Source: Novosphingobium sp.
GTDB taxonomy: Bacteria > Pseudomonadota > Alphaproteobacteria > Sphingomonadales > Sphingomonadaceae
Assembly: GCA_009885425.1 (NCBI GenBank)
Contig: VFKS01000356.1
Span: 1-8,543, forward strand
Direction of reading: 5' to 3'
DNA: 8,543 bases
Shown: positions 1 to 7,102 of the stretch, one piece after another
How positions within the stretch are numbered: the first letter of the stretch is position 1
Layout of the letters: every line of letters begins with the position of its first letter
Notes under the pieces: generated by a model
What the model was told of the DNA's origin: nothing
Database searches by the model: none
Seen by the model: the letters and a program-made list of their open reading frames with translations, nothing else
Made by a program: the position numbers and the translations under genes

Positions 1-805
1 GATTGCGCACAATTAACGCCGAAAGCTCCCGCACCAGTTTGGCGGCGACGATTGCGGTGCGATCATTGTTATCGAAGCGCGGGTTGAGTTCGACGATGTC
101 GGCGCCCACGATCGGTGCAGTCTGGCGGCGCAGCACGGCCAGCACTTCGCGCACCGTCAGCCCGCCGGGTTCGGGATGCGAGACGCCGGGTGCGTCAGCC
201 GGGTCTATCCCGTCCAGATCGATGCTGATATAAAGCGGGCCTTCCAGCGCCGGCACCTTATCGGGTGCAAAATCGGCCATCGGCACGATTTCCACGCCGA
301 ACCGTTCGGCCTGTTCGCGGCAATGCCGATTGAGGGTACGAATGCCCACCTGCACCAGCCGCGTGGCGAGGCCAGCCTCCATGATCCGGGCGAACGGTGA
401 GGCATGGCTGCGCGGGTTGCTGTCAAAATCGTCATAAAGATCGGGATGCGCGTCAAAGTGCAGGATCGTCACCGGGCCGTGCTCGGCGTGGATCCCGCGC
501 AGCACCGGGTGGGTCATCGCGTGATCCCCGCCCAGCGCCAAGGGCACCGCGTTCGACTGGATTGCAGCGCGGATAGCATCGGCAATCACCGCATCGTCCG
601 CAGCGTCTTCGTTCAGCCACAGATCGCCGCGATCGCGCAGTTCGAAATCGATCCCGATCTCCTGTCCGTCCTCACAAGCCAGGTTGCCGCGATCGGACCA
701 CAGCGCGCGGCGGATCGCGGCGGGGGCCTGCGCCGCGCCGCGTTCGAACGAGGAATTGACGTCGCTCGGCAGGCCGATCAGGTCGATCATGGGTAGTGCG
801 CTCAT
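1..805 (-). CDS. Ureohydrolase (arginase/agmatinase family), C-terminus cut by window edge
   Basis: Hydrolyses a guanidino compound (arginine, agmatine or similar) to urea plus an amine at a binuclear Mn centre; cytoplasmic. 268 residues are visible before the left edge, with no stop. All family metal ligands are seen: GGDH (92-95, H95), FDAHPD (117-122: D118, H120, D122) and SIDLDGIDP (194-202: D196, D198). H135 in RSHASPF and E239 in VELNP fall where rat arginase I has H141 and E277. The spacing H95-D118 equals that of rat arginase. Only a short C-terminal tail should be missing. The start ATG overlaps the TGA of the upstream quinone oxidoreductase gene (ATGA), suggesting translational coupling; a second Met at residue 6 is possible. 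VGIRT (153-157) and PEPGG (211-215) lean towards agmatinase-type enzymes, but the substrate cannot be read from sequence alone. Confidence 0.93.
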   Translation of the reverse strand, partial: MSALPMIDLIGLPSDVNSSFERGAAQAPAAIRRALWSDRGNLACEDGQEIGIDFELRDRGDLWLNEDAADDAVIADAIRAAIQSNAVPLALGGDHAMTHPVLRGIHAEHGPVTILHFDAHPDLYDDFDSNPRSHASPFARIMEAGLATRLVQVGIRTLNRHCREQAERFGVEIVPMADFAPDKVPALEGPLYISIDLDGIDPADAPGVSHPEPGGLTVREVLAVLRRQTAPIVGADIVELNPRFDNNDRTAIVAAKLVRELSALIVRN

Positions 806-1779
806 GTCAGCAGCAGCGTCGATCCGGTGGTCCGTCGCGCCTCCAGATCGCGGTGGGCCTGCTCGGCATCGGTCAACGCATAGGTCTGGCCAATGGTGAT
901 GTTGAGCTTGCCGCTGCCGACCATCTCCCACAGCTTGGCGGCTCCCGCCATGGCTTCGGCGGGATCGCGGTAATAGTCATAGACCCCGGGCCGAGTGACG
1001 AACAGCGAGCCGCGCGTGGCGAGATCGCGCAGCGCGACCCCGGTGACCGGGCCGCTGGCATTGCCAAAGCTGACCACGGTGCCGCGCGGCGCCATTGAGT
1101 CGAGCGAGCTTTGCCAGCTGGACGCGCCAACCCCGTCATAGGAAACCGCAACGCCCGTGCCGCCGGTCGCTTCGCGAACCTTGGCGACAAGGTCTGGATC
1201 ACCGGACAGGAACACCTGTTCCGCCCCTGCGCCCTGCGCCAGCGCCACCTTTTCGGTGCTGCCGACCGTGCCGATCACCCGCACACCGCGCGCTTTCAGC
1301 CATTGCACCAGCAGCAGCCCGACCCCGCCAGCGGCCGCCGGGACGAGCGCCCAGCCGCCGGGAGCGACCGGCGCGACCCGCTCGGCCAAGGCCTCGGTCG
1401 TCGCGCCTTTGAGGAACACAGCGGCAGCAGTGCGGCTGTCGATGCCTTCGGGCAGTGGGAACAATTCCCCCGCCTTGACGATCCGCGCGCTGGCATAGGC
1501 ACCCGGCGTGCCGCCGAAGCTCGCCGCGCGCTGGCCGGGCTTGAGGTGGGTCACCCCTTCGCCCACCGCCTCAACCACGCCGGCCGCTTCGAACCCCAGT
1601 CCGCCAGGCAGCCGCATCGGATAAAGTCCGGTGCGCAAATAGGTATCGATGAAATTGAGCCCGACTGCTTCATGCCGGATCAGCACCTCGCCGGGGCCAG
1701 GCGCGGGCAGAACAACCTCACGCCATTGGATCACTTCGGGGCCGCCGGTAGTTTCAATAAAGGCCTGAATCGCGCGCAT
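802..1779 (-). CDS. qor: NAD(P)H:quinone oxidoreductase, zinc-independent MDR family
   Basis: 325 residues, close to E. coli QOR (about 327). A cytoplasmic medium-chain dehydrogenase/reductase that reduces quinones with NADPH. The N-terminal GroES-like part includes GFEAAGVVEAVGEG (62-75). The Rossmann part carries AAAGGVG (148-154) as nucleotide-binding loop, then VIGTVGSTEK. VSFGNASGPVTG (236-247), RGSLFVTRP (256-264) and the C-terminal RRTTGSTLLL resemble E. coli QOR closely. The catalytic and structural zinc cysteines of alcohol dehydrogenases are absent, as expected. The start MRAIQAF is chosen over a Met 13 codons upstream because AAGGAGAG (1784-1791, minus strand) precedes it by 4 bases. 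The stop overlaps the ureohydrolase start, so the two are probably one operon. A weak promoter-like pair (TTGCTC, 16 bp, TAGGCT at 1799-1826) lies between it and the tRNA. Confidence 0.93.
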   Translation of the reverse strand: MRAIQAFIETTGGPEVIQWREVVLPAPGPGEVLIRHEAVGLNFIDTYLRTGLYPMRLPGGLGFEAAGVVEAVGEGVTHLKPGQRAASFGGTPGAYASARIVKAGELFPLPEGIDSRTAAAVFLKGATTEALAERVAPVAPGGWALVPAAAGGVGLLLVQWLKARGVRVIGTVGSTEKVALAQGAGAEQVFLSGDPDLVAKVREATGGTGVAVSYDGVGASSWQSSLDSMAPRGTVVSFGNASGPVTGVALRDLATRGSLFVTRPGVYDYYRDPAEAMAGAAKLWEMVGSGKLNITIGQTYALTDAEQAHRDLEARRTTGSTLLLT

Positions 1780-1845
1780 CGGTCTCTCCTTGGCGCGCAG
1801 CCTAGCGACCGTGAGCATGAGAGCAAAGCGAATGGTTTGGTATGC

Positions 1846-1920
1846 TGGCTGGGGCGGCAGGATTCGAACCTGCGAATGGCGGCATCAAAAGCCGCTGCCT
1901 TACCACTTGGCGACGCCCCA
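1846..1920 (-). tRNA. trnQ: tRNA-Gln (anticodon UUG)
   Basis: Reads as a full cloverleaf on the minus strand. The acceptor stem TGGGGCG/CGCCCCA is followed by discriminator G and an encoded CCA. The D arm is GCC/GGC, the anticodon stem GCGGC/GCCGC encloses loop TTTTGAT, and the T arm GCAGG-TTCGAAT-CCTGC is perfect. The TTG anticodon (UUG) decodes CAA/CAG, and the U1-A72 end pair is typical of glutamine tRNA. Without CCA the gene spans 1849-1920. There is no T-tract directly downstream, so the transcript may read into the quinone oxidoreductase gene 66 bp away. A TATAGG box about 12 bp upstream of the mature 5' end is a possible -10 element; no strong -35 is seen. Confidence 0.97.
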
Positions 1921-1925
1921 GCAGA

Positions 1926-1949
1926 GCGCGGCCTATAGGAAGGCCGCGC
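1926..1949 (-). other. Perfect 9-bp inverted repeat just upstream of tRNA-Gln
   Basis: GCGCGGCCT and AGGCCGCGC flank a 6-base loop. The repeat lies between the collagen-like gene's end and the tRNA. No T-tract follows on either strand. It could be part of a termination region for the gene upstream or a structure in the tRNA leader; the sequence does not decide. Confidence 0.4.
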
Positions 1950-1985
1950 GCTGTTGGGAAGGGGGGAATCGCGGCTTTGTAACGC

Positions 1986-2017
1986 TTCCGGGGACGAGAC
2001 GGCAACTCGCCCCCGAA
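1986..2017 (-). terminator. Hairpin after the collagen-like gene, possible terminator
   Basis: On the minus strand it starts 10 bases after the stop codon (2028-2030). The arms TTCGGGGGCGAG and CTCGTCCCCGGAA pair with one A.C mismatch and one bulge around a 7-base loop. It is GC-rich and well placed for the gene's 3' end, but no run of T follows, so factor-independent termination is unproven. Confidence 0.4.
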
Positions 2018-2027
2018 ACTAAGGTGA

Positions 2028-3077
2028 TCAGGCAAAGAAATCGATCACATGGTAATAGACCCGGCCGCGCAGGCCTTCGGCCGTGCCGCCAGGAGCGCGC
2101 AGGCTGGCTGGTCCAGCGCCGAGCGGTCCGCCCGAGCCGTTGCTGGCCCCGCCGCACGAGCCGGGACGACTGCCGCGCGATCCGCCGCCGCCGCCTTCAC
2201 CGGGTGCACCATTGAGTCCACCAATTCCCGGCAAGCCGCCGAGATTGCGGACCCGCACATCCTTGATCGCATCGACTGTGGTTTCGGGAACCAGAAAGAT
2301 CACGGTTCCGCCATTGCCGCCATTGCCGCCGATCCCGCCAGGACCGAACGCCCCGCCAGCCCCGCCGTTTCCGCCCGATCGCGGACCGCGGCTGCAAATC
2401 CCCATGTTGGCCTTGCCGTCACGCCCATCCTGACCAGACTGGCCGAGCTGGCCGCGCCCGCCAGTGCCGCCAGTGCCGCCGTCAATTCCGCCAGCGAGGA
2501 TCCGCCAATCGCTGAAGTCAGGCTCGCCGCCGGTCGACTGACGCACCTTGCCGACCACAAAGTAGATCGTTGGCAGCTTGCGGATCAGGCCGGGCTTGCC
2601 GGGATCACCCGCTTGGCCAGCCGTTCCATGTGCGCCATCGCTGCCCGATCGTGGCAATTGCGCCAAACGCGCAGGGGGAGCGGCACCAGCTTCGGCGTTC
2701 GGGACAGTCCGATCACGGAATTCGATCCGGGCCTTGAAATTCGGGCCCGACAGCCGGACTTCGCGCGCGACAATGTAGATCGCGTCGCGATCCCCGGCGA
2801 GCAACTGCATTGTCGCACCGTCGTCAAACCGTAGCGTGTCGACATAGATCACCTGATCATCGATCCTCTGGACGCCAGAAATGCTGAGGATCTCGTTGGC
2901 AGGTAGACCGGCAATCGCCTGGCGGACGCGGGCGCTGGCGAGCTGCGGATTGGCCTCATTTTCCTGCGCAACTGCGAGGGCTTCGGCGGGTTCCGGCTCG
3001 ATCGCGTGGAGCGCTACCGGGGCGGCTAGCAGAGCCAGAGCAATCAGCGGAAAGGCAGACAGGTTGAGACGGCGCAT
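2028..3077 (-). CDS. Secreted glycine-rich collagen-like protein, function unknown
   Basis: 349 residues. A Sec signal peptide is evident: MRR, then a hydrophobic core (about 5-21), with likely cleavage after LHA (residue 25). Residues 26-140 have hydrophobic strand-like segments (VIYVDTLRF, AIYIVAREVRL). A short collagen-like Gly-X-Y run (146-163, with GDPGKPG) follows. Two larger glycine tracts (196-258 and 279-331) are separated by another strand-like segment, TVIFLVPETTVDAIKDVRV. The only mature cysteines are C228 and C308, one in each glycine tract. The start is chosen because GGGAG lies 8 bases upstream of this ATG; three Met codons further upstream in frame lack that support. The alternation of short beta strands with glycine loops could be a solenoid with loop insertions, but that is inference. 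No known family or partner is recognised. It follows the glutathione transferase gene after 87 bp on the same strand. Confidence 0.82.
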   Translation of the reverse strand: MRRLNLSAFPLIALALLAAPVALHAIEPEPAEALAVAQENEANPQLASARVRQAIAGLPANEILSISGVQRIDDQVIYVDTLRFDDGATMQLLAGDRDAIYIVAREVRLSGPNFKARIEFRDRTVPNAEAGAAPPARLAQLPRSGSDGAHGTAGQAGDPGKPGLIRKLPTIYFVVGKVRQSTGGEPDFSDWRILAGGIDGGTGGTGGRGQLGQSGQDGRDGKANMGICSRGPRSGGNGGAGGAFGPGGIGGNGGNGGTVIFLVPETTVDAIKDVRVRNLGGLPGIGGLNGAPGEGGGGGSRGSRPGSCGGASNGSGGPLGAGPASLRAPGGTAEGLRGRVYYHVIDFFA

Positions 3078-3132
3078 GGATCGAACTCCCATTAGTGAGG
3101 AGTACATCATGGTCTGTCTGGCGCGGGCCTAC

Positions 3133-3148
3133 CGTGATTCCCGTCACG
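3133..3148. repeat. Inverted repeat CGTGA-N6-TCACG between transferase and collagen-like gene
   Basis: A perfect 5-bp dyad with a 6-base spacer, 16 bases after the transferase stop codon and 56 bp before the collagen-like start. No T-tract follows on the minus strand. It could be an operator for the downstream gene or a weak 3' hairpin of the transferase transcript. Confidence 0.3.
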
Positions 3149-3164
3149 CCTTGTCCTGCGAAAC

Positions 3165-4016
3165 CTAGCCCGCCGCAGTTGCTTCCAGCGCATCAAAATC
3201 GCTGGCCGAATGGCGCTCGATCAGGCCGGTCGGCAGGTTGACCTTTTGCCCACGCTTGACCGCAGGGCGGGCGCCAATCTCTTCAACCCAGCGGCCGACA
3301 TTCTGATATTCGTGGAGCGAGAGGAACGTGGCTGCGTCGTTGTAGGCCAGCCCGCGATAGAGCAGGCCGAACCAGGCGTAGGTCGCCATATCGGCGATGG
3401 TATATTCGTCGCCGGCCAGAAACCGGCTTTCGCCCAGCCGGTTGTTGACGACATCGAACAGGCGCTTGGTTTCCATCGAATAGCGATCGATCGCATATTC
3501 GATCTTGATCGGCGCATAGGCATAGAAATGCCCGAACCCGCCGCCGATGAACGGCGCGCTGCCCATCTGCCACATCAGCCAGCTGAGGCATTCGGCCCGG
3601 CCCGCGGCGTCCTTGGGGATAAAGGCCTCGAACTTTTCAGCCAGATGCAACATCATTGCCCCGCTTTCGAACAGCCGGATCGGCTTCGGTCCGGAATGGT
3701 CGACCATCGCCGGGATCTTCGAATTGGGATTGATCGCAACAAAGCCCGAACCGAACTGATCGCCTTCGCGGATATTGATCAGCCAGGCATCGTATTCGGC
3801 GCCCTTATGCCCCGCAGCGAGCAGCTCTTCGAGCAGGATCGTGACCTTCTGGCCGTTGGGGGTGCCGAGTGAATAGAGCTGGAACGGGTGCTGGCCGACC
3901 GGCAGTTCCTGTTCCTTCTGCGCGCCCGCGGTGGGCCGGTTGATCGCGGCAAATTGCCCGCCATTTTCCTTGTTCCAGGTCCAGACCGGGGGCGGGGTAT
4001 ATTCGGCATCGGCCAT
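3165..4016 (-). CDS. yghU: Glutathione S-transferase, YghU type (disulfide-bond oxidoreductase)
   Basis: 283 residues; E. coli YghU is about 288. Members of this nu-class group bind two glutathione molecules and reduce disulfides; cytoplasmic. The N-terminal extension carries the YghU hallmarks YTPPPVWTW (6-14), INRPTAGA (25-32) and LPVGQHPFQLYSLGTPNGQKVTILLEE, here split over 38-64. The thioredoxin-like domain continues with NPNSKIPA (97-104) and FESGAMMLHLAEK (116-128, with E117 and S118 at the usual glutathione gamma-glutamyl site). The helical C-terminal domain spans about 140-265 and includes GDEYTIADMATYAW (202-215). The start MADAEYT is preferred to two Met codons 5 and 12 residues upstream because GAGGA lies about 10 bases before it and it matches the family N-terminus. 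It is divergent from the epimerase-family gene, across 156 bp. The natural substrate is unknown. Confidence 0.93.
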   Translation of the reverse strand: MADAEYTPPPVWTWNKENGGQFAAINRPTAGAQKEQELPVGQHPFQLYSLGTPNGQKVTILLEELLAAGHKGAEYDAWLINIREGDQFGSGFVAINPNSKIPAMVDHSGPKPIRLFESGAMMLHLAEKFEAFIPKDAAGRAECLSWLMWQMGSAPFIGGGFGHFYAYAPIKIEYAIDRYSMETKRLFDVVNNRLGESRFLAGDEYTIADMATYAWFGLLYRGLAYNDAATFLSLHEYQNVGRWVEEIGARPAVKRGQKVNLPTGLIERHSASDFDALEATAAG

Positions 4017-4172
4017 GGGGCGGGTCCTCATCTTCAGCGTTTCGTATCGCAACTTGAATGGACGCAGGCCGGAAAGAGATCAAGTGGCAGCTCGCGATCC
4101 CCAAGGAACAGGTGGAGCAAAGCGGCAGGCAAGCCTATTGCGGTCCGGCGCATTCCTTTGAAAGGATCCGGC

Positions 4173-5129
4173 ATGATTGCAGACACCAAATCCCCGCTCG
4201 CCGAACTGGCCGAGGCGCTGGGCTCACGACAAGAGGTGTTGGTCACCGGTGGGACGGGCTTTGTCGGTAGCCGCCTTGTTTCAGCTTTGGCCGCAGCCGG
4301 GCATTCGGTGACTGTTCTGAGCCGCAAGACAGTGGGCAGCACTGGGCTGCCTACAGGCGTGAAGGTCATCACCTCACTAGACGAGCTTGCGGCGAGCGCG
4401 CGGATCAAAGCGGTGGTCAATCTGGCCGGGGAGCCGCTGGCCAACGGGTTTTGGACCAAGGCCAAGCGGGCGCGGATTATCGCGTCGCGGATTGACGTTA
4501 CCGAGGCTTGTCTGGAGCTGATCGAGCGGCTGACCGCGCGTCCGGAAGTGTTCATCTCGGCCAGCGCGATTGGCTGGTATGGCCTTCGCGGGGACGAAGA
4601 GCTGACCGAGGCCAGCAGCGGCACCGATTGCTTTTCTCGGCAGGTTTGCGTCGCAATCGAAGCTGCGGCGAGCAAGGCCGAGGCGCTGGGACTGCGCACG
4701 GTGCGGCTGCGGATCGGGCTGGTACTGGCGGCCGAAGGCGGCTTGCTAGGGCGGATGGTGCTGCCGTTCAAGCTCGGGCTGGGCGGGCCGTTCGGGCGCG
4801 GGCGGCACTGGATGAGCTGGATCCACCGCGATGATCTGGTCCGGTTGATCTGCCACTGCATCGCCAATTCGGCGCTGTCGGGCCCGGTCAACGGCACCGC
4901 GCCCGCGCCGGTGCGCAACCGCGATTTCACGCGCGCGCTGGGCAAAGCCCTGCACCGGCCTGCGCTTCTGCCGGTCCCCGCATTGCCGCTGGAATGGGTG
5001 CTGGGTGACTTTGCCAAGGAACTGTTGCTCGGTGGGCAAAGGGTACTTCCCGAGGCCGCGCTGAACAGCGGTTTCACCTTCCGCTATTCGCAGATCGACG
5101 AAGCCCTGAAGGCAATCTTCAAGCCTTGA
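4173..5129 (+). CDS. TIGR01777-family epimerase-like NAD(P)-binding protein (YfcH-like)
   Basis: 318 residues; the only plus-strand gene. It belongs to the extended short-chain dehydrogenase/epimerase fold. VTGGTGFVGSRL (24-35) is the dinucleotide-binding loop. NLAGEPLA (83-90), then FWTKAKRARIIASRIDVT (93-110), SASAIGWYG (129-137, with Y136), RLRIGLVL (178-185) and WMSWIHRDDLV (213-223) are signatures of TIGR01777, whose E. coli member is YfcH. A C-terminal DUF1731-like part (about 270-318, PALPLEWVLGD, LLLGGQRVLP) completes the family. The physiological reaction is not known. The start ATG has AAAGGA 7 bases upstream; the reading frame stays open for 95 codons further upstream, but that stretch is antisense to the transferase gene. 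About 20 residues before the Rossmann loop make it slightly longer than usual. Its 3' end overlaps the convergent PhoX-family gene by 11 bp. Confidence 0.92.
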   Translation: MIADTKSPLAELAEALGSRQEVLVTGGTGFVGSRLVSALAAAGHSVTVLSRKTVGSTGLPTGVKVITSLDELAASARIKAVVNLAGEPLANGFWTKAKRARIIASRIDVTEACLELIERLTARPEVFISASAIGWYGLRGDEELTEASSGTDCFSRQVCVAIEAAASKAEALGLRTVRLRIGLVLAAEGGLLGRMVLPFKLGLGGPFGRGRHWMSWIHRDDLVRLICHCIANSALSGPVNGTAPAPVRNRDFTRALGKALHRPALLPVPALPLEWVLGDFAKELLLGGQRVLPEAALNSGFTFRYSQIDEALKAIFKP

Positions 5130-6429
5130 GATGCGCCCAAGGTCCGGTGATCGCCAATGTGGTCGTTGGGCTGTAGAGGTTGACAAACAGCACCTTGCCA
5201 TCGGGTGAGAAGCAGGCCCCGGCCGGTTCGGTCGGCAGGCGTACCCGTGCAAAATCATAGGGCAGCCCCGCGGCGGTCAAACCGCGCAGGTGGTTTTCCG
5301 CGTCATCGGTGTACTGATCCTCACAGACGATCAGGTGGCCATTGGGGGCGACGGTCAGGTTGTCACCATAGTTGAACTGCGTGGGGTCGGTCGATTCGAA
5401 GAACAGCTGCAGCCGATCTGCCGGGGTATCCAGCCGCAGTCGCCAGACTTGGCCCAGTTTGGCCGCACCGCCCGATGTCGCGACAAAGAACAGTTCGGTC
5501 TTGCCCTTGGCGTCAAGTCCCAGATGAATGCCTTCGCCGCGGGCAAAGGTCATCGCGCCCAGTGCCGCGCCGCGTTTGCGCAGATCATCGTTAGGACTTT
5601 CCGGATCGTCGAGATCGATCCAGCGCACTTTGGTCCATGCCAGCGGTTTGAGCGTGCCCTTAACCGGGGCGGCGAGCGTAAGCGCCTGCAACCGCCCACC
5701 GCGCGCCAACTGGCCGGGGACGGCCGGGAGAAAGCGATAGAGCAGGCCATCCTCCCGGTCCTCGGTCAAAAACACCGCGCCGCTTTTGGGATCGACCACG
5801 GCGGCTTCGTGATTGAACCGCCCCATGGCTTTCAAGGGAAGGGGATCGACCGGTTCACTGGCGGAAGCGGGCACTTCGAACACCCAGCCGTGATCGCGTT
5901 CGGCCTTTGCGCCGGTTCGGGTCACGTCTTCTTCGCAGGTCAGCCACGATCCCCACGGCGTGACTCCGCCCGAACAGTTGCGGATCGTCCCCGAGAGCGA
6001 GCGGTACTCGCGTTCCCGCTCAAGCGTGGCGGCGTTTAGCACCAGCGTGGTGGTGCCGCCCGGCAGCGGTGCGCCGCTGCTATCGCGATCAAACGCCGCG
6101 CCGCTGGCCCCGCCGCTGTCCCTGCCGGGCCGCAGTTCGTGGTTGCGGACCAGTGCCAGCTTGCCGCCGGGCAGGGCAAAGCAGCCCATGCCGTCAGCGG
6201 CATCGGGCACCTTGCCGCCATCGTTCATCGCATCGCCGAGGCGCGAGATGACGCGGTACGAGAACCCTTCGGGCAGATCGAGCAATCCGCCCGGATCGGG
6301 CTGCAATGGGCCATAGGGATCGGCTGACGGCACGCCGGACCTTGCAGCATGGCAGCCCGAGGCGGAAAGCGCGGCAAAGGCTGCCGATGTGGCCGAGAGA
6401 AAGCGGCGGCGATCAATGGCAAAGGTCAT
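5119..6429 (-). CDS. PhoX family (DUF839) protein, Tat-exported, putative alkaline phosphatase
   Basis: 436 residues. The N-terminus DRRRFLS (6-12) is a twin-arginine motif followed by a hydrophobic Ala/Ser stretch. Cys26 in LSASGC could make it a Tat lipoprotein, but Ala at -3 makes the lipobox weak. PhoX enzymes are periplasmic or extracellular Ca/Fe phosphatases. Visible family motifs: RNHE (95-98), CSGGVTPWGSWLTCEE (152-167, including C152, expected near the iron site, and C165), FNHEAA (205-210), LTED (221-224), GDNLTVAPNGHLIVCED (355-371) and AGACFSPDGKVLFVN (403-417). The whole suggests a beta-propeller, as in PhoX. It follows the four-cysteine protein gene by 42 bp and is probably in its operon. 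No good Shine-Dalgarno sequence is seen before this ATG. No Pho box was seen, so phosphate control and true phosphatase activity are unproven. Confidence 0.88.
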   Translation of the reverse strand: MTFAIDRRRFLSATSAAFAALSASGCHAARSGVPSADPYGPLQPDPGGLLDLPEGFSYRVISRLGDAMNDGGKVPDAADGMGCFALPGGKLALVRNHELRPGRDSGGASGAAFDRDSSGAPLPGGTTTLVLNAATLEREREYRSLSGTIRNCSGGVTPWGSWLTCEEDVTRTGAKAERDHGWVFEVPASASEPVDPLPLKAMGRFNHEAAVVDPKSGAVFLTEDREDGLLYRFLPAVPGQLARGGRLQALTLAAPVKGTLKPLAWTKVRWIDLDDPESPNDDLRKRGAALGAMTFARGEGIHLGLDAKGKTELFFVATSGGAAKLGQVWRLRLDTPADRLQLFFESTDPTQFNYGDNLTVAPNGHLIVCEDQYTDDAENHLRGLTAAGLPYDFARVRLPTEPAGACFSPDGKVLFVNLYSPTTTLAITGPWAHLKA

Positions 6430-6471
6430 GCCGTACTTTGCCGAAGTCCTACGGACAGGTCCAGCCTTCGA

Positions 6472-6978
6472 TCAGAGCGGGATTGCGCCTTGGGGAGCAG
6501 GGAACTGGCCGCGGCACAGCTCGACCAGCGGGCGTACCAATAGCTTGGTCGAATTGATTGCATCGGCCAATTGCGGGCCAACCACGGCGACATTGGTCTG
6601 GTTGGCCAGTGCCCACTGCTTTTCGATGTTGGCACAGACCCGCAGGGTGGGCTTGATGTCGACCCGCAGCAAGGCAAAGGTGTTGCCCATTTCCAGCGAG
6701 GCTTCGAAGAACTTGTAGACTTCCTTCTGGCCGGGCGAGGCCTTGGCATTCTTTTGACGGAACGCGGCCAGTTCGCCCAGCGCGGTCTGGCAAGTGTTGA
6801 AATGCTCGATCGGTTCGCGCGCCTTGGCTCGGTCGGAATCGGCGCAGAGCGACGAAGCAGGCGTTTCCATTGCTGCGAGAATCTGGTTGGCTTCGGCGTC
6901 GCTCACGCTCTGGGCCATGGCAGGTGCGGCGACGAGGCATAGAAGCGCGCCAGCGGCAGCAGAAATCAAGGTGCGCAT
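6472..6978 (-). CDS. Small secreted four-cysteine protein, function unknown
   Basis: 168 residues, family not recognised. A clear Sec signal peptide (MRTLISAAAG, hydrophobic to about 18) has probable cleavage at AMA/QS (residues 20-23), giving a mature protein of about 146 residues. The mature part is mostly helical in character, with four cysteines (C45, C63, C115, C155) that could form two disulfides in the periplasm. No transmembrane segment follows the signal. The ATG is preferred to a TTG six codons upstream because GGAG lies 9 bases before it and the signal peptide begins there. The stop lies 42 bp before the PhoX-family start on the same strand, suggesting co-transcription and perhaps a shared role in the cell envelope. 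A TTGAAC box (7048-7053, minus strand) is a possible -35 element, without a convincing -10. Confidence 0.83.
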   Translation of the reverse strand: MRTLISAAAGALLCLVAAPAMAQSVSDAEANQILAAMETPASSLCADSDRAKAREPIEHFNTCQTALGELAAFRQKNAKASPGQKEVYKFFEASLEMGNTFALLRVDIKPTLRVCANIEKQWALANQTNVAVVGPQLADAINSTKLLVRPLVELCRGQFPAPQGAIPL

Positions 6979-6991
6979 CTTGAAAATCTCC

Positions 6992-7016
6992 GTCAATTTT
7001 GACGCAAATGATTGCG
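6992..7016. repeat. Two abutting dyads in the leader of the four-cysteine protein gene
   Basis: GTCAA-tt-TTGAC (6992-7003) and CGCAA-atga-TTGCG (7003-7016) share one base. They end a few bases upstream of the GGAG ribosome-binding site. They may be a protein-binding site or small hairpins that affect translation. Arms this short can arise by chance. Confidence 0.3.
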
Positions 7017-7046
7017 CCTTGCCGCCTTAGTAGCAGAATAACGCGA

Positions 7047-7094
7047 AGTTCAAAAAGGAACTAGCGTTCGGACCCAATGCCAATAAGTCCGAAC
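7047..7094 (-). terminator. Probable terminator of ilvE
   Basis: On the minus strand, 8 bases after the ilvE stop, GTTCGGAC and GTCCGAAC form a perfect 8-bp stem (7066-7094) with a 13-base loop. Nearby follows TTCCTTTTTG, itself inside a second small dyad, AGTTC-N6-GAACT (7047-7062). The stem, T-rich tail and position suggest factor-independent termination, though the loop is large and the T-run begins several bases after the stem. Confidence 0.55.
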
Positions 7095-7102
7095 CCTAAT
7101 CG

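Noticed and set aside
1111..1938. Plus-strand open frame of 275 codons containing the peptide string GRQDSNLR
   Set aside because: It is antisense to the quinone oxidoreductase and the tRNA. The GRQDSNLR-type string is the well-known translation of the antisense of a tRNA T arm, not a protein.
2049..2834. Plus-strand open frame of 261 codons
   Set aside because: It lies antisense within the glycine-rich gene; GC-rich glycine codons read backwards give Ala/Pro codons and few stops. It has no motifs and no ribosome-binding site.
3888..4172. Upstream extension of the epimerase-family gene by 95 codons
   Set aside because: Most of it is antisense to the glutathione transferase gene, and the internal ATG has AAAGGA upstream and leads straight into the Rossmann domain.
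4034..5077. Minus-strand open frame of 347 codons
   Set aside because: It is antisense to the epimerase-family gene, which has clear motifs. Its own translation is Ser/Arg/Pro-rich without domains.
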